A stretch of DNA of 64,000 bases from Oxyruncus cristatus (Eukaryota; Chordata; Aves; Passeriformes; Cotingidae), in NCBI GenBank assembly GCA_013399855.1, contig VXAY01006800.1, positions 384,151 through 448,150 of the forward strand, in the 5' to 3' direction. The notes beneath the pieces were generated by a model, which was not told the DNA's origin, ran no database searches, and saw only the letters and a list, made by a program, of their open reading frames with translations. Within the stretch, counting starts at the first letter, position 1, and the number at the start of each line of letters is the position of its first letter. Below, piece after piece: positions 22,731 to 34,896 of the stretch. Made by a program: the position numbers and the translations under genes.

Positions 22731-25700
22731 AAAAGAATGCATAAACAACATACAAGAATCTCAAATCTCTGATAATAGTGTTTCTTATTGGAAAGAATTA
22801 TTGGTTATTAGAGAAAAGACCCCCTAGACAAATTGACATCCTAGTTATGCATTCCTTCTGGTCTTCAAATTAAGAGAACACTTGTAATATGAGTTCGTTT
22901 TGAAGTCACGCTTTTGCAACACAGTTATAGTAATGGAAATTAGGGCTGGAATTACAAAGATGGAAAACTGTGAAAAATGAAAATTGGGGATGCCCTGGAT
23001 CATTAAAAAGTGTAATTAAGATTTTTTTGCACAAATTATGGAAACTTCATGCAAATTACAGCATATTTTAAATAAACTTATGCATATATGTATACTAATT
23101 TTGAAAGACGAGTTTCTTATTTTTAGGAAACAAACTAAGTTGGGAAATTCATGTTCTCATATTGATGTATTTATTATGTTTAGGGATTTACTATGTTTGG
23201 GAAAATTAGATTCTCCTGTTCAAGGCATAGATAAATCATGGACAAAGCCACCTTTCCCAAATGCATCCAGCAATGTATATCAGATTTCACCTGGGGGATC
23301 ATCTCTAGGATATAGCAGTGCAGGCAAGTTAGTCATAGTGCTTCTTCAACCTTCAAAGTCGTCCGGGTTAACAAAACAAGTTAATAGTGATGGCGAAAAA
23401 ATTTTTGTATGAGAGCAATACTAGTAAACAGGACGAGTTTCTGATGTACTCTTGGAAGCAGAAGGATCTAATTTTCCCCTTACACATTGTCTCTACAGCA
23501 AAAAAATCTACGTATTTAAGATGAGAAGGGAATATGCCATCCCATCGGAAGGTAGTTGATACTACCTGCATCACATCCACATAGGTGTTCCAGTGGATCC
23601 ATAAGAAAATGTTTTTCCTGAAAGATAGCAATATCAGTGTATATTGTCAGTCTCCAACACAAGTTCCTGTGCATATTTTTTCCTTGGCTATACACTGGCA
23701 TATTCTGCTTTCATTTACAGGTGGTGCATCATTATCTTCTTGAACTGAAAAAAACTTGCTTTACATAGAACTAACACTTTAGCTGACAAACCACTTCTTT
23801 ATGTTTTCCTTTTGGTAGGTGATTCAGGATGATCAAATCTCTTCCATCTTTCGCATGTTATGTGTCCAGCTTTCAAAGTAACTCTTTGGAAAAAGTCCAT
23901 TTTCTGATGGGAGCTTGGTGTTGTGGTTTCAGCAGGCAGAGGTGGAAGGCAAACCCTGAGTGGGGCACAGCAGGAAGCACAGAAGCAAAGAGATCACTCA
24001 CACCCTAAGGCAGTGCCTGACACAGACCACATTAGCAAGCACATCTCTCCTTTCTAATGGGAACTTTGCTGAAACATTTTGGCTTTAACAGTACATAATT
24101 TCCTATTGGCAGTTCCATCTCTTTGAAATTGTGGCAGTGGTTCTCCAGTGGTAGTTTGACTGAAAGGAATCCATCCTCCAACAATTTTCAAACTTCCACT
24201 CGGGTGACAGCTGCAATCTATTTCCATCATGTTACCCTTTAAGTCTTGTCTTACCATATAACTTCTTTTCTTTGACCTTCAAGTCAACCAGGATCATGTG
24301 TCATGACCGAACCACGTGACAAACTTGCATTTACTTAGTCCGGGATTTTCAAGGTAACGGGATCAACTGCAGTGTCAAGCAGGGTCTCTGGCAGCCCCAG
24401 CCTGCGAGGTACCGCTAAGTCTGCGAAGTGGCGTGAAGATATAATTGTGGTAATAATAGCACTGCTTAATCTCTCTTGAACTAAGGTGTCCTGCTACACT
24501 TTTGACCCCTGCACATTTATCTACCTTGTCCTGGCTCCTGGCGTTTTCAAAAGGGTTGTTTATTGCTGCAGTGTCCTTGATGTGCACTTCTGGAGGCTGA
24601 GCCAGCAGGTGCTGCAGTGCTTGACAATCTTCAAATGCTTCAGTGCTCTTGAATACCTCATACATTTTGTAGTCTTCCTCTTTTTTGAAGCAGCTTTGAA
24701 AATAGGAAGACATACCCAACAGCAGTTCTCAGGCACCTACTGGCCACTGCTTCACATCATGTTGGCAGCATCTGTTTGCCAAATGACAAACACAGCCTGG
24801 GTCAGATAAGCTCTGGGTCTCTGCATAACAAATCTGGAGATGAGCAGAGTTGTGTTTTCCCTGTCTCATAAAGCTGCTGTTGTCATTGCTATGGAAAGCA
24901 ACTATGTTGTTCCAGGGTGGAGCTTTGTCTTGTCAAGAATGGCAAAGGTGTTTTCACCTACCACATGTCAAGATGTTTGAGATCCACTTACTGCTTGGCC
25001 TACATATTTTCAAAGAGTCTTCCTAGAATAATAAATTCTCTCTCATCTCTTTGATCACTACTTTGATCACCGCTTTCATCTCTTAAACAAAGTGACCCAT
25101 GATTTCTGATATTCAGCTGGACAAACGAAGCATTTTTAATGATTGTCATTGTCTTTACACACCTCAGGATCTCTAACTGCACTGTCACGAAATATGTCTT
25201 CATCAGCTTGGCTTTTATAGATGTCTATGTTCTTTATAGACGCCTTTATCTTTTGCTGTAGCATCTAAGATTAGGAGCTTCATGTTCATGGTGTAGGGGG
25301 TGATCAGTAGGTACAGATGAAATGCTATTTTGGAGCACTGTAAGGTGTTTTTATTTCATTTACAACATGTTGGTTGACCATAAATTCTGTATTATGTCCT
25401 TATCAAGAAATACATACCTCATTGATTGGTTAGGGCAAACAGGGAATTATAGGCAATATGAAAAACAGACAAATGTAAACGAGACTGTGGTTTACACTGT
25501 GTACCAAGCAATCATTACTATTTTCTTCTCCTTTTTATTGCTTTTAAAGTGGAAACTGTGACTTTATACTAGGATGTTCTTGCTTGTGAAGGCACTGGAG
25601 TCAGAGGCTCATTTTACTCTACTCTGTGTGCACACGGAGATTGGTTTCCATTGTAAGAGTTTATGTAATCTTTGGTGATAGAAAGTGATACACCAGTGCA

Positions 25701-28700
25701 AGCTACAATATACAATACAAATCACAGACAAAAATACCAAACTTATTTTAGACATTTCATGTAGAATCCAACCACATCACATGAAATGCAGTCTGTTTCA
25801 TGACTGAGGTGGTGATTCATAAGTACTACCATGATGAATCTAAGCTGATGCATATAGGGTAAGCAATTATCTGTCACCAGTGACAATATATAGAAGCATT
25901 AGAAAAATCACATTGTCAGTTGTCCTTTACACATTAAATTTAGCAGTCATCACTGCTAACCTCATTAATTCCAATAGATGACTTAAAGCATCCATGTTAA
26001 ACAAATTCAGTTAACTTTGTTGGAATAGTCTAAAAATATGGACATGGTCAATTATTCCAGCTCAGTTAGTCAGAAACAGTTTTTTAAAGTCAGTAGTTCA
26101 TATTTTATAGAAATTTCCTTCCTATATATATTTTTTCATTCCTTCACTTTCCATATTTGTACTTTTATTTTTTAAAAGAACCATTCAATATCTCTTCTGC
26201 TTAAATATAAATTCTGTTTTTACTAAGCAATTTGATATAATCAAAATTAATTAAAGAACATATTCAAAGGATAGTGCTGTAAATGGAAAACTAGTTGAAT
26301 TTGCATGAAGAAATATTTGCCATTTGAAAACATAATTTCATTGAAATGAAGGAATTATCATTAAATTTATTTTAACTATGAAATGACCATTCTGAAATTG
26401 TAAAATAATGTTCCTTTAATATATTAGCTATATCACATATTTTATATATCAATTTATTGATACATAAATTCATCATTATATCAATTTCAATTTCATTGAA
26501 ATAAAAACAAAATTACACTTTTATAAGGACATCTTGAAACTACTGGGGTTTTTTTAGCTTGAAAATGTTAAAGAGAAAAAAATTATATGACTTCTGACGT
26601 AGAGATTTTAGGATTTTTTTTTTCATTATAGACTCAGATTTAAACTAAAGAATAATTTCAAAATTTTATCATGCCCCATGCAATGTTACTAATTAATCAT
26701 GTACAGAATTTGTCTATGAAGAAGTTGTGTAATTGTACAGTAAAGAGGTTCCCAATCAGTGCCTCTTTAATGAGCTATGCTCACATTAAAAGGAAGGCAG
26801 AGCCTGCAGTGGAAGTCAGTAAATCTTGCTGCAACCAAAGGCCACTTTATGGATTTGAGGATGTCCTGGCGAGGTTATGGAGGTGCAGCTCTACCAGTCT
26901 GTGATGGTTTATTGGAGGAACAGGGAATGAGATCCTAAGGGATCAGGAGGAATGTGGTGCAGGGATAGGTATCTAGGGGCAGAGTGAAGTGGGTAGAAAA
27001 ACCCACCAAACTGCAGCACCCAAATCTGCTTTAGTGAAGACTGAGGGTCATTGCTCACTGAAGAGTAAACCAATTTACAGTAAAGGTCATATTTGCTGCA
27101 TTGGGACATACATTTTTAATGAAAATGGCAAGGATTGTGGATGCTTATGAATGAATAACTGTGCATGAAGACCTTCAGTTCTGCTGTAACAAACAGATAA
27201 TGTCCATATTTCACCTTTTAAAGCTATTAATCTTCTAATGGTGTTGTCTGATATCAATATGGTATACTGTTCCTAACTATGCAATCAACCACATATTGTC
27301 TCAAAAACCACATGGCCAAATAGAGATTTTCATGCTAGTGCACCTTTAATTTAGGAAGAATGTTTTTCTCTGTCAGTAATCCTTTTAGTCACAGCTGTTT
27401 AGCCTGGTGAAATGAAATAGTTCCCAGTATGCTGAAAGTCTGTCTACGATTAAATGTAATCAGTTTTTAATTAACTGGAATTTTCAATATCTCACAAGTA
27501 CTCTTTATGAAGTTTTATTCAAATGAGGACATGGTTTACTTTAGTTTTTAAAGTTTGGAGCTCAGAGAAAAGGCAACAGAAGAGACAGTCCAGATAAAAT
27601 GAAGCTTAGGACAAAAAGGACAATACAAGCACAAAATCTGCTTAAAGGCTTTCCAGGGTGTGTGCCCAGAAATGGACCTTGAGCAAGAGCTTAACTGTGT
27701 ATTAATCTGCCATAAACAGCTGTACAGCTGTTCACAGGTATCATTATCTTAACTGTTATGTTGTTATTAACTATTATGGCTGAAACTGTAATTGAGTTAA
27801 TGTGTATGGCAGTTTCAGCCTGCTAAAGCAGTGGCACAGAGAGCTCCAGGTGTGACATCTACCCAGAGTGTCCTCTCCCAGAAAGTACGACAGGTGTTGT
27901 GCTTCAGCTCTGCTCTAAAGAAGTCCCCAGGGCATCATAAGCCAGATAAAAACTCTCAAAGCCCCATGAAGCACAGAACTGCATTATAACAAATTTACCT
28001 TCCTGGATCAATGGACAGACAAAGAGAAGACCATTATAAGCCAGAGCAGAAAACCTACCACAATTTTCTTTGAAAAGAGCAAAGCTGAATGTTTTCCATG
28101 CAAAAATAGATAAAAATTTCTTTGTAAAAATAACCAAGGATTTTATTCTGCCAAACTGAAAAATCTCAATTATATCAAGAACTGACCTTTCATTTCAGTA
28201 AATATGTACTATAATATCATATATTATAAATACTTTGTAAAATAACAATAGTATAAAACCTGACTGAATATAATATTAAGTGAAAAATAAAATTAGACAT
28301 ACATTTTATCCCATAAAAAGATATTTAAGATATATTTTAGAAAATTAATGAGAATTTTTAACACCTTGTTTTCAAATTTTTGACACAAAGCAATTAAAAT
28401 CAACAGTGATCTATTAAATATTTTGTTTTCAGTCAAATTTATCTTCTGAATTATCATCTGGATGTAGCTATCCTCTTTCAAGCACACATTGTGTTGAACA
28501 TGCATGAAATTAATTTAAATATATTCCCCTATTTTTTGCTCTAGTGGTTATTAATGCTATTCTGCCAGTGTCTGAGCATCGATTTAAAATGCCACCCACC
28601 CACCATTCCCTCTGACGTGAATTCTCAATCTATTGTACAATCAAATGGAGCAGGAAAGTCTCAGTCCAATTCTTGATGCAGATAAGACGAGACAGATGTA

Positions 28701-28749
28701 TTTCAAGGGTTGGAAATGTATCTGAGAGAGGCATCTAAACAATAAAAGC
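22731..28749. other. Long A+T-rich interval without a recognised gene or repeat
   Basis: About 6 kb. I could not place any part of it in a known repeat family. The longest frames are 124 codons (23038-23412, plus) and 114 codons (24375-24719, minus), neither with a recognisable domain. The 25.9-26.7 kb part is exceptionally A+T-rich. Confidence 0.5.
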
Positions 28750-29850
28750 CAATTTACTTGATTCAGGCTCAGGCCAAGCTTCCCTGATTGCACAGGTCCA
28801 GAAGGAAGAGGCAGTCTCTGCAGTCAGTTTTTTCGCTTAGACCAAAAGAAAAGCACAGTTGGGGAAGTCAGGATTTACAGAGCCCTTTCAACACTCTGCC
28901 CCTGACTGGTTTGAGCTGGGTGTCAGCCTCCTGGTCACAGGGTGGATGTTCTGTCCGGCAAGAACAATCCTTCCTGCCCTCAAGAGTAAGGGTCGAAGGA
29001 GGGAAATCATCCATTTTGCTCCTTCTCCTGTGTTTTGTAAGGTGCTTCTGCAAAAGGGCAGGGGCACTGCCTGCACCTACATGGGGATGGCACAGCACAG
29101 CTCAGGGGAGTTTGGGATAACAGATGCCTATTCACTGTGTGTAAATACCTCTGTTTCTGAGAATTCATCTTAGCAAAATAAAGGAGTGGTCAAGGATGCC
29201 CTGCTTGTCTCTCTACGCCCATCTACATGGTGATATTCCCTAGGAGAATGGGTTTCTCTGCACCCAGCAAGGTGAAGGAAGAAATCACGGTGAGGAAGAA
29301 GCTCTTTGTGTTCTTCCCACGGACTGGTAGCAACATGGGTTTTTCTGTTGGCAGTGTGAGACCATGTGATGGGTCACTAAATGGGACTGCAACCAGCAAG
29401 CATCCGGTTGTAGGAGATGGGAAGGGGCGGCATTGGAACTAGTATAAAGCAAAGGAGTTTCCTTCCTTAGGAAGAGAAGCAAGCATTTGGCTTGATTTAA
29501 AAGGGCCCAGCTTCTAAGCTCAAATTAAATCTTCAAATGAAGGGGAAGGGGAGGATGAAGGGAAGGCGATTGTAGCGCTTTCTTCTGCAAAAACTGCGCA
29601 GTCCGGGGGTCCCATTCATCTCCAGGCAGACATTCAGCCCTCACAAAACCAGCCCAGCCTGGCACCAGCCTGCACAGCCCCGGTTGCTCATTAAAGCCAG
29701 GCACAGGCGCTGCAAGGACGTGTGAGCCGGATGAAAGGGGCCTTGGCAGAGCTGTGCAGGGAAGTGGCTGTCACTCATGGCTGTACCCGCACAAGGCTTT
29801 CATGAACAGCAAAGCTGCTTCTCATCCCTTGGATGGTCTCTGCAGCCTCA
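28750..29850. other. Locally G+C-richer patch, function unknown
   Basis: This stretch stands out from its very A+T-rich flanks by eye and carries several overlapping open frames on both strands (62-110 codons), as expected from lower stop-codon density. It contains GGGGCGG at 29424-29430, followed 12 bases later by TATAAAG at 29443-29449, and a small CpG-bearing segment near 29573-29615. No exon, LTR or repeat is recognised. Confidence 0.45.
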
Positions 29851-31195
29851 TTCCCAAGATCGCTGTTCACACAGTTGACTGAAGTCGAGGAGTGGGTTTC
29901 CTTCCAAAGGAGGGTCAAAGTGGGGAAAAGGCAAGGCTGAAATCTATTTTCAGAATGTGTCAGAGACCTGCTTCACAGCATAGACATTGTTCAATAAGAC
30001 CTGGCAGCCTGTAGCTTTGAGCATGGACCAGATTTGAATGTGCATGTGCATAGCCTGGCTGAAGCAAAGATAGTTATTTACTGGTGATAAATATATAGAC
30101 AAAATAATGTTCAGAAAGCACCAAGGCCAAGTAAGGCATAGGGTGGGCTGACAGCCATGCTGTTGGGGAAAGCAGATGGAGAAAATGTGTGGGAAATGAC
30201 AGCCACTGCTATGGCACAGGAAGTTTGACAAAAGGATGTTAAATTTTCAGGGGCTACAGGTTAATGCAGAAGAACCCCAGATTCACACTGGGTACACATT
30301 TCCATTTTACCCGGAAGAACCTTTTCACTTCCCATTTCGGCCTGAAGCCACAAGCTGTGGGTCACCTCCAATCAGATTGTAACCAAAACCTGCCTCTAAA
30401 TGTAAAGATATTTTCCACTCTGTATCAGCAATCTGACCCATGCTACCTGTGCAGCAGGTGTGAGCCTGTCTCCATTTGGGGCAAAGCTGCTGTTTGCCAG
30501 TGATTCAGACAATTAAGGGTTTGGATGGGAGGGTGAGCTCAAGCCTGCAACTATCTGGCAGCACACACATAGTCTGAATTTCTTTTCCTCAGGGAGACTA
30601 TGTCCTCCCCTGCATAAATATATCACTATTCTTGCTGTGTACATCTCCCCATTTCCACTGAGAGTATCTATACATCAATAGGGTTCTATATTTTTAAATG
30701 AATGCATCATTATGTACTGTCACAGCTCTGGTAACACTGACTTTTTTTCCATTAACATATTTTTCAAAAAGTTTTTATGTTGATAAAAGAAAAAACTGCC
30801 TTGAAAAATGTTTCTTTCCCCCTCAAAATATTACAGTTTAAAATATTAACATTAATATTAATAATAATATTCTAAGAAATATTCTTGCTTCTTCTAAAGT
30901 GGAAACTGGAAGCAGTCCTGAAAAATTTTTATTTTCTTTCAGTGTTGTCTTTCTCAGATTGTGTATCTGGCAGGAGAGAGTGCCTGTAGGGAAAGGAAGA
31001 GAGAAAATACCACAGTCACCAACACAGAGTATTTTAAGACAGAATCCAAATGACTGCTGCAGCCTTTGTTTGGGTAATAAAGGAACAACTGATGTAGTGA
31101 TAATATACTTTAAAAAATAGCCAGTGTTCTGATACAATAACGCTCCCATTGCTATAGGGATTTTTCTGAGTTATTTAGTTGCGTAAATCATGTGT
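29851..31195. other. Unique A+T-rich sequence, nothing recognised
   Basis: No named repeat or credible exon. An ATT/TAA-rich stretch lies near 30841-30875. Confidence 0.5.
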
Positions 31196-31213
31196 TTATA
31201 TATATATATAAAT
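31196..31213. repeat. (TA)n microsatellite
   Basis: Nine TA units followed by AATAAA. Confidence 0.95.
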
Positions 31214-31425
31214 AAAATCAAGCTTCATGCCAAATCTTCAGGCTATTTTTACAACCATTAGCAAGGCAAACATCAAGTACAAGAAGTTTCTCAAGACAGA
31301 AATAAAAGAAAATTAGGGAAAAAAGTCCTTTTACGAGCTTAAACCACCCAAAAAATGCATCTTCTATCTGCAGGCACACAAGCATACTGGAGGACACAGC
31401 CTGTCCTGACTAGCTGATAATAAAT

Positions 31426-31800
31426 CTAGAATCATAGGAACTCTGGGCTTTAAGGGATCATGTTGTTCAATCACCTTCACTGAAGCAGCACTGAAATATA
31501 TGTATCACCCTGTATATTAGCTATCCTTAACAACCTCCAGTGAAGCAGTTCCTCCAACCTGTTGCAGTATTTCTTGCATAGTAGGAGGGTCATTTTATAA
31601 CATTCAACTTGAACTGTAACATATTTTAAAAACCCATCTTTTTCAATCCCAAGGGCAATGTAAAATAATGAATCACTGAGTTTTTTAATACAAATTATAT
31701 TCACTGGAAAACTGATAACAGCATTTCTCAGTCTTCTCTTTTCCAGAGTGAGCCCAGCTCATTCAGCTTAATCTTGCTACACTTGTAGGGTTCCCTGTTT
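31426..31800 (-). mobile_element. Ancient CR1/L3-like LINE, 3' end (antisense)
   Basis: The plus strand begins CTAGAATCATAGGAACTCTGG, the reverse complement of an old CR1-like 3' terminus. It continues in family order: CCTTAACAACCTCCAGTGAAG, CCTCCAACCTGTTGCAGT, ACATTCAACTTGAACTGTAA, then TTCTCAGTCTTCTCTTTTCC followed by AGCCCAGCTCATTCAGCTTA. That is the whole 3' region from the terminus to the RT C-terminal coding part. No frame is intact. It is the same kind of element as at 45.6-46.5 kb. Confidence 0.82.
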
Positions 31801-32186
31801 GTCTTAAACTAACACTAAAGCTGACATGCAGTCTAGATAAAGACTTGTGATGGACAAACAGCATTGAACAATGAAGGAAAAAAAATAAAAGAAATACTTG
31901 CTCTGGCAAGCTCATCATACATACCATGGACTAATAGACGGTTTGCCTTTCTATTGATCAAAGACTTGTATACCGATCAGGCCAGTTCCCCCTCTTCACA
32001 GTGCTTTAGCACCACTGAGTGCACAGACACTGCTGCCCTCATTTGCACAATGTGAGAACCTGCCCCCAAAAATATCTCTAAGTTGTTTTAGATTTTTATT
32101 CTGCAGAAGAAGGAGTACTACTGATCTAGCAGTAATTGAGCACTGCACAGTGCATCTTCTAGCCAAATGCTTCCATTTTTAATGTC
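31801..32186. other. Unique sequence, nothing recognised
   Basis: About 390 bases with no repeat or exon that I can support. Confidence 0.5.
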
Positions 32187-32236
32187 TTTTTTTTTTTTTN
32201 NNNNNNNNNNNNNNNNNNNNNNNNNNNNNTTTTTTT
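32187..32236. repeat. Poly-T tract containing a 30-nt assembly gap
   Basis: T-run at 32187-32199, N at 32200-32229, T-run at 32230-32236. The true length of the homopolymer is unknown. Confidence 0.97.
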
Positions 32237-32664
32237 GCTTCCGTAGAGTGCAGCAGCTCAAGATTCAGCGGTGCTAGAAGTGGGTAGGCTGTGTAAACTG
32301 AATCAATAATGTTTAAAATTTAATTAAGCAGTTGCGTCTGAAGAACTGACTCCAAAAGAGTATATGTGATCCATCATGATACAGCCAGTGCTGTTTCAAC
32401 TCCAGTAATATAAAAGTGTGCATCTTTTCATCGCAAGCCTTTGGCAATATGATATTTTTCTGCAGAGAGATAGAAGAAAAGAACAAAATCCAACCAGGGA
32501 TTCCCTGCAGTTTACTTTGAAGTGTTCACCATATTTTGACCTCTGAAGGTTAAAGCATCTCTTCAAGCCCTACAAAACACACATGGATTTCTGATCCTTG
32601 AATGTTTGATTTTCCCAAGGTGTTTGGCTGTCTTTGCAGAGAATTATCACTGGAAAGGATAGCA
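32237..32664. other. Unique sequence, nothing recognised
   Basis: About 430 bases with no repeat or exon that I can support. Confidence 0.5.
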
Positions 32665-33412
32665 GGAAGAACATGGGCAATCACAGGGCAAATCCCAAGC
32701 ACAAATACAGGCTGGGAGAACAGATTAAGAGCAAGATTTGGGGGTATTGGTTGATGAGAAGCTCGACATGACCCATCAATGTGTGTTTGCCAGCTAGAAA
32801 GCCAAACATATCCTGGGCTGCATCACAAGAAGTGTGGCCAGCAGGTCGAGGGAGGTGATTCTCCCCCTGTACTCTGTCCTTGCAAGACCACACCTGGAGT
32901 GCTGCATCCAGGTCTGGGGCCCCAACATAAGAAGGACACAGAACTGTTGGAGCGAGTCCAGAGGAGGGAAATGAAGATGCTCAGAGGGCTGGAGCACCAC
33001 TCTTATGGAGATAGGCTGAGAGAATCGGGATTGTTCAGCCTGCAAAAGAGAAGGCTACGAGGAGACCTTACAGCCCCTTCTATTAACCCTAAAGGGGCTA
33101 CAAGAAAGCTGGAGAGAGACTTTTTCCAAGGGCATGGATTTATAGAACAAGGGAGAATGGTTTTAAATTGAAAGACGGTAGATTTAGATTGCATATTTGG
33201 AAGAAATTTTTTCCTATGAGGGTGTTGAGGCACTGGCAGAGGTTGCCCAGAGACATTGTAGATGCCACATCCCTGGAAGTGTTCAAGACCAGGTTGGATG
33301 GGGTTTTGATCATGTTGATCTAATGTGTGGAAACCCTGCCCTTGGTGGGGGATTTGAACTAAACGATCTTAAAGGCCCCTTTGAATCCAAACTCTTCTAT
33401 GATTCTATAAGT
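32665..33412 (+). mobile_element. CR1 LINE, 5'-truncated, with C-terminal ORF2
   Basis: This is the longest and best-preserved CR1 in the window. It begins within ORF2 (CAAATACAGGCTGGGAGAAC, then GGTTGATGAGAAGCTCGACATG) and passes GTGTGGCCAGCAGGTCGAGG, CACACCTGGAGTGCTGCATC and GCCCAGAGACATTGTAGATG. It ends at AACTCTTCTATGATTCTAT. Two reading frames carry the RT tail. ITRSVASRSREVILPLY lies in one, and ELLERVQRREMKMLRGLEH with FSLQKRRLRGDL in another. A single-base deletion near CCCCAACATAAG (about 32918-32925) explains the switch. The element cannot encode a functional protein. Confidence 0.96.
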
Positions 33413-33581
33413 TGTTTTGGTTATAATTGTTGTACCTCACTTGCAAAGGGAAAAGGAATTCTCCATCTCATAAACCATGAGCAGAGGTGGGTTCTTGAGA
33501 AGTTAAAAATGCCTCTACCACTTTGGGAGTGTGCTTGGAGCTAAGAGGACACTAGGACTCCCCTGACACCTCACATAAAAT

Positions 33582-33890
33582 AGAATCATAGAATCACAGA
33601 ATCAGCCGGAAAGGACCTCTGAGATCATCAAGTCCAACTCTTGATCCAACACCACCGCAGTTACCAGACCATGGCACTAAGTGCCACATCCAGTCTCATC
33701 TTAAAACCTCCAGGGACAGAGAATCTACCACCTCCCCAGGCAGCCCATTCCAATGCCTGATTACTCTTTCTGTAAAGAATTTCTTCCTAATATCCAACCT
33801 AAACCTCCTCTGACAGACCATGCCCTCTTGTCTTACTGATAGGTACCTGAGAGAGGAGACCAACCCCACCTAGCTACAACCTCCTGCCAG
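33582..33890 (-). mobile_element. CR1 LINE, 3' end (antisense)
   Basis: It starts on the plus strand with the reverse-complemented 3' terminus AGAATCATAGAATCACAGAATC. It continues AAAGGACCTCTGAGATCATC, CCTCCCCAGGCAGCCCATTC and TTCTTCCTAATATCCAACC, and stops at CTACAACCTCCTGCC, so only about 300 bases of the element's 3' end are retained. It faces the CR1 at 32665-33412 tail to tail, with about 170 bases between the two 3' ends. Confidence 0.96.
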
Positions 33891-33912
33891 GTAACACTCA
33901 CGTAACACTCAC
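33891..33912. repeat. 11-bp exact tandem duplication
   Basis: GTAACACTCAC at 33891-33901 is repeated at 33902-33912, directly at the 5'-truncation point of the neighbouring minus-strand CR1. Confidence 0.9.
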
Positions 33913-34860
33913 ACTAACTCATTGGGCTTTGCAAGCAGATGTCTCAGAACCTTACACAACCAGTAAGCTAAAAAATTTAAGGTGTCAGCCCGAGCTTTCA
34001 ATAAATTTAATTATTTTGTTTTAAAAATTATGTCCTCAATCAACCCACAATTAAAAATTTTGCCTTTCTGGCTTTTCATTCTGAACTTCTTCCGTGGGTC
34101 TTATTCCAATTAGTAATAAAGAAGAAGAAGAAAAGAAAAAAAAGAATATTATATCTTTGTACATAATGCATGAACAGAACTTTTATACAAATTTGAAATA
34201 TTAAAAGGGAAGTTTATTATCTTGCATAATAATTATAATAATATTATATGAATGTATGGGAAAATTCCTAGAGATGTATTTGAAACGAACTCAGAACATG
34301 GCTTTGTCGCAGCTCCTTCAATGCTCTATTATTTACGTGTTCCAAAATTATTCTTTTTTAACAGGCTTTGCATTTCTCCACATTGTGCTTACTCTGTCTC
34401 ACCCTGTGTTAACACCACTGCATTGTATAACGCTCTAGAAGAAGAGACAGCTGGTTATGGTGTAGTCAGGTGGTGATGTTAACAAGCTCCTTGATACACT
34501 GAAAAGCCAGGGAGAAACGGGTCATGTTGCCAACATGAGCGTTAATTCTCACCAGAGGCTGTGGGAATATGCAGGTCAACATCACAAGGTGTTTATACAA
34601 AATATCCTACAGCAGTAAGATCAGCTGCACTTTGGCCATGGTGCCTGGTCCTTACAGGGAATGATGGCAAAGATCCCTCCCAGGTATTCACTAGTGCAGG
34701 AAAGCTACCCTGAAATGTTTACAAAAGGACTATAATATACACTTCTAAGTTTCTATAAAAATAAAGAAAATATCAGAAGTTTTTTACTGAAGTTCACAGA
34801 AATATAACCACAGTTGCAGAAGTTGCCATGGCACCTTAAAAGCTGGATAGGAGCCTCACC
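33913..34860. other. Unique A+T-rich sequence, nothing recognised
   Basis: About 950 bases, including very A+T-rich stretches near 34120-34250. No repeat family or exon is recognised. Confidence 0.5.
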
Positions 34861-34896
34861 AAGATGCATTACAAGATGCATTACAAGATGCATTAC
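34861..34896. repeat. 12-bp unit repeated three times exactly
   Basis: AAGATGCATTAC occurs three times in perfect tandem. Each unit contains the palindrome ATGCAT. Confidence 0.97.

Noticed and set aside
26909..27109. Possible LTR or retroviral remnant around a minus-strand frame
   Set aside because: No terminal repeats, primer-binding site or recognisable retroviral motif.
32779..33171. 130-codon plus-strand open frame as a gene
   Set aside because: It is the frame-shifted tail of CR1 ORF2; the motifs identify it as retrotransposon.
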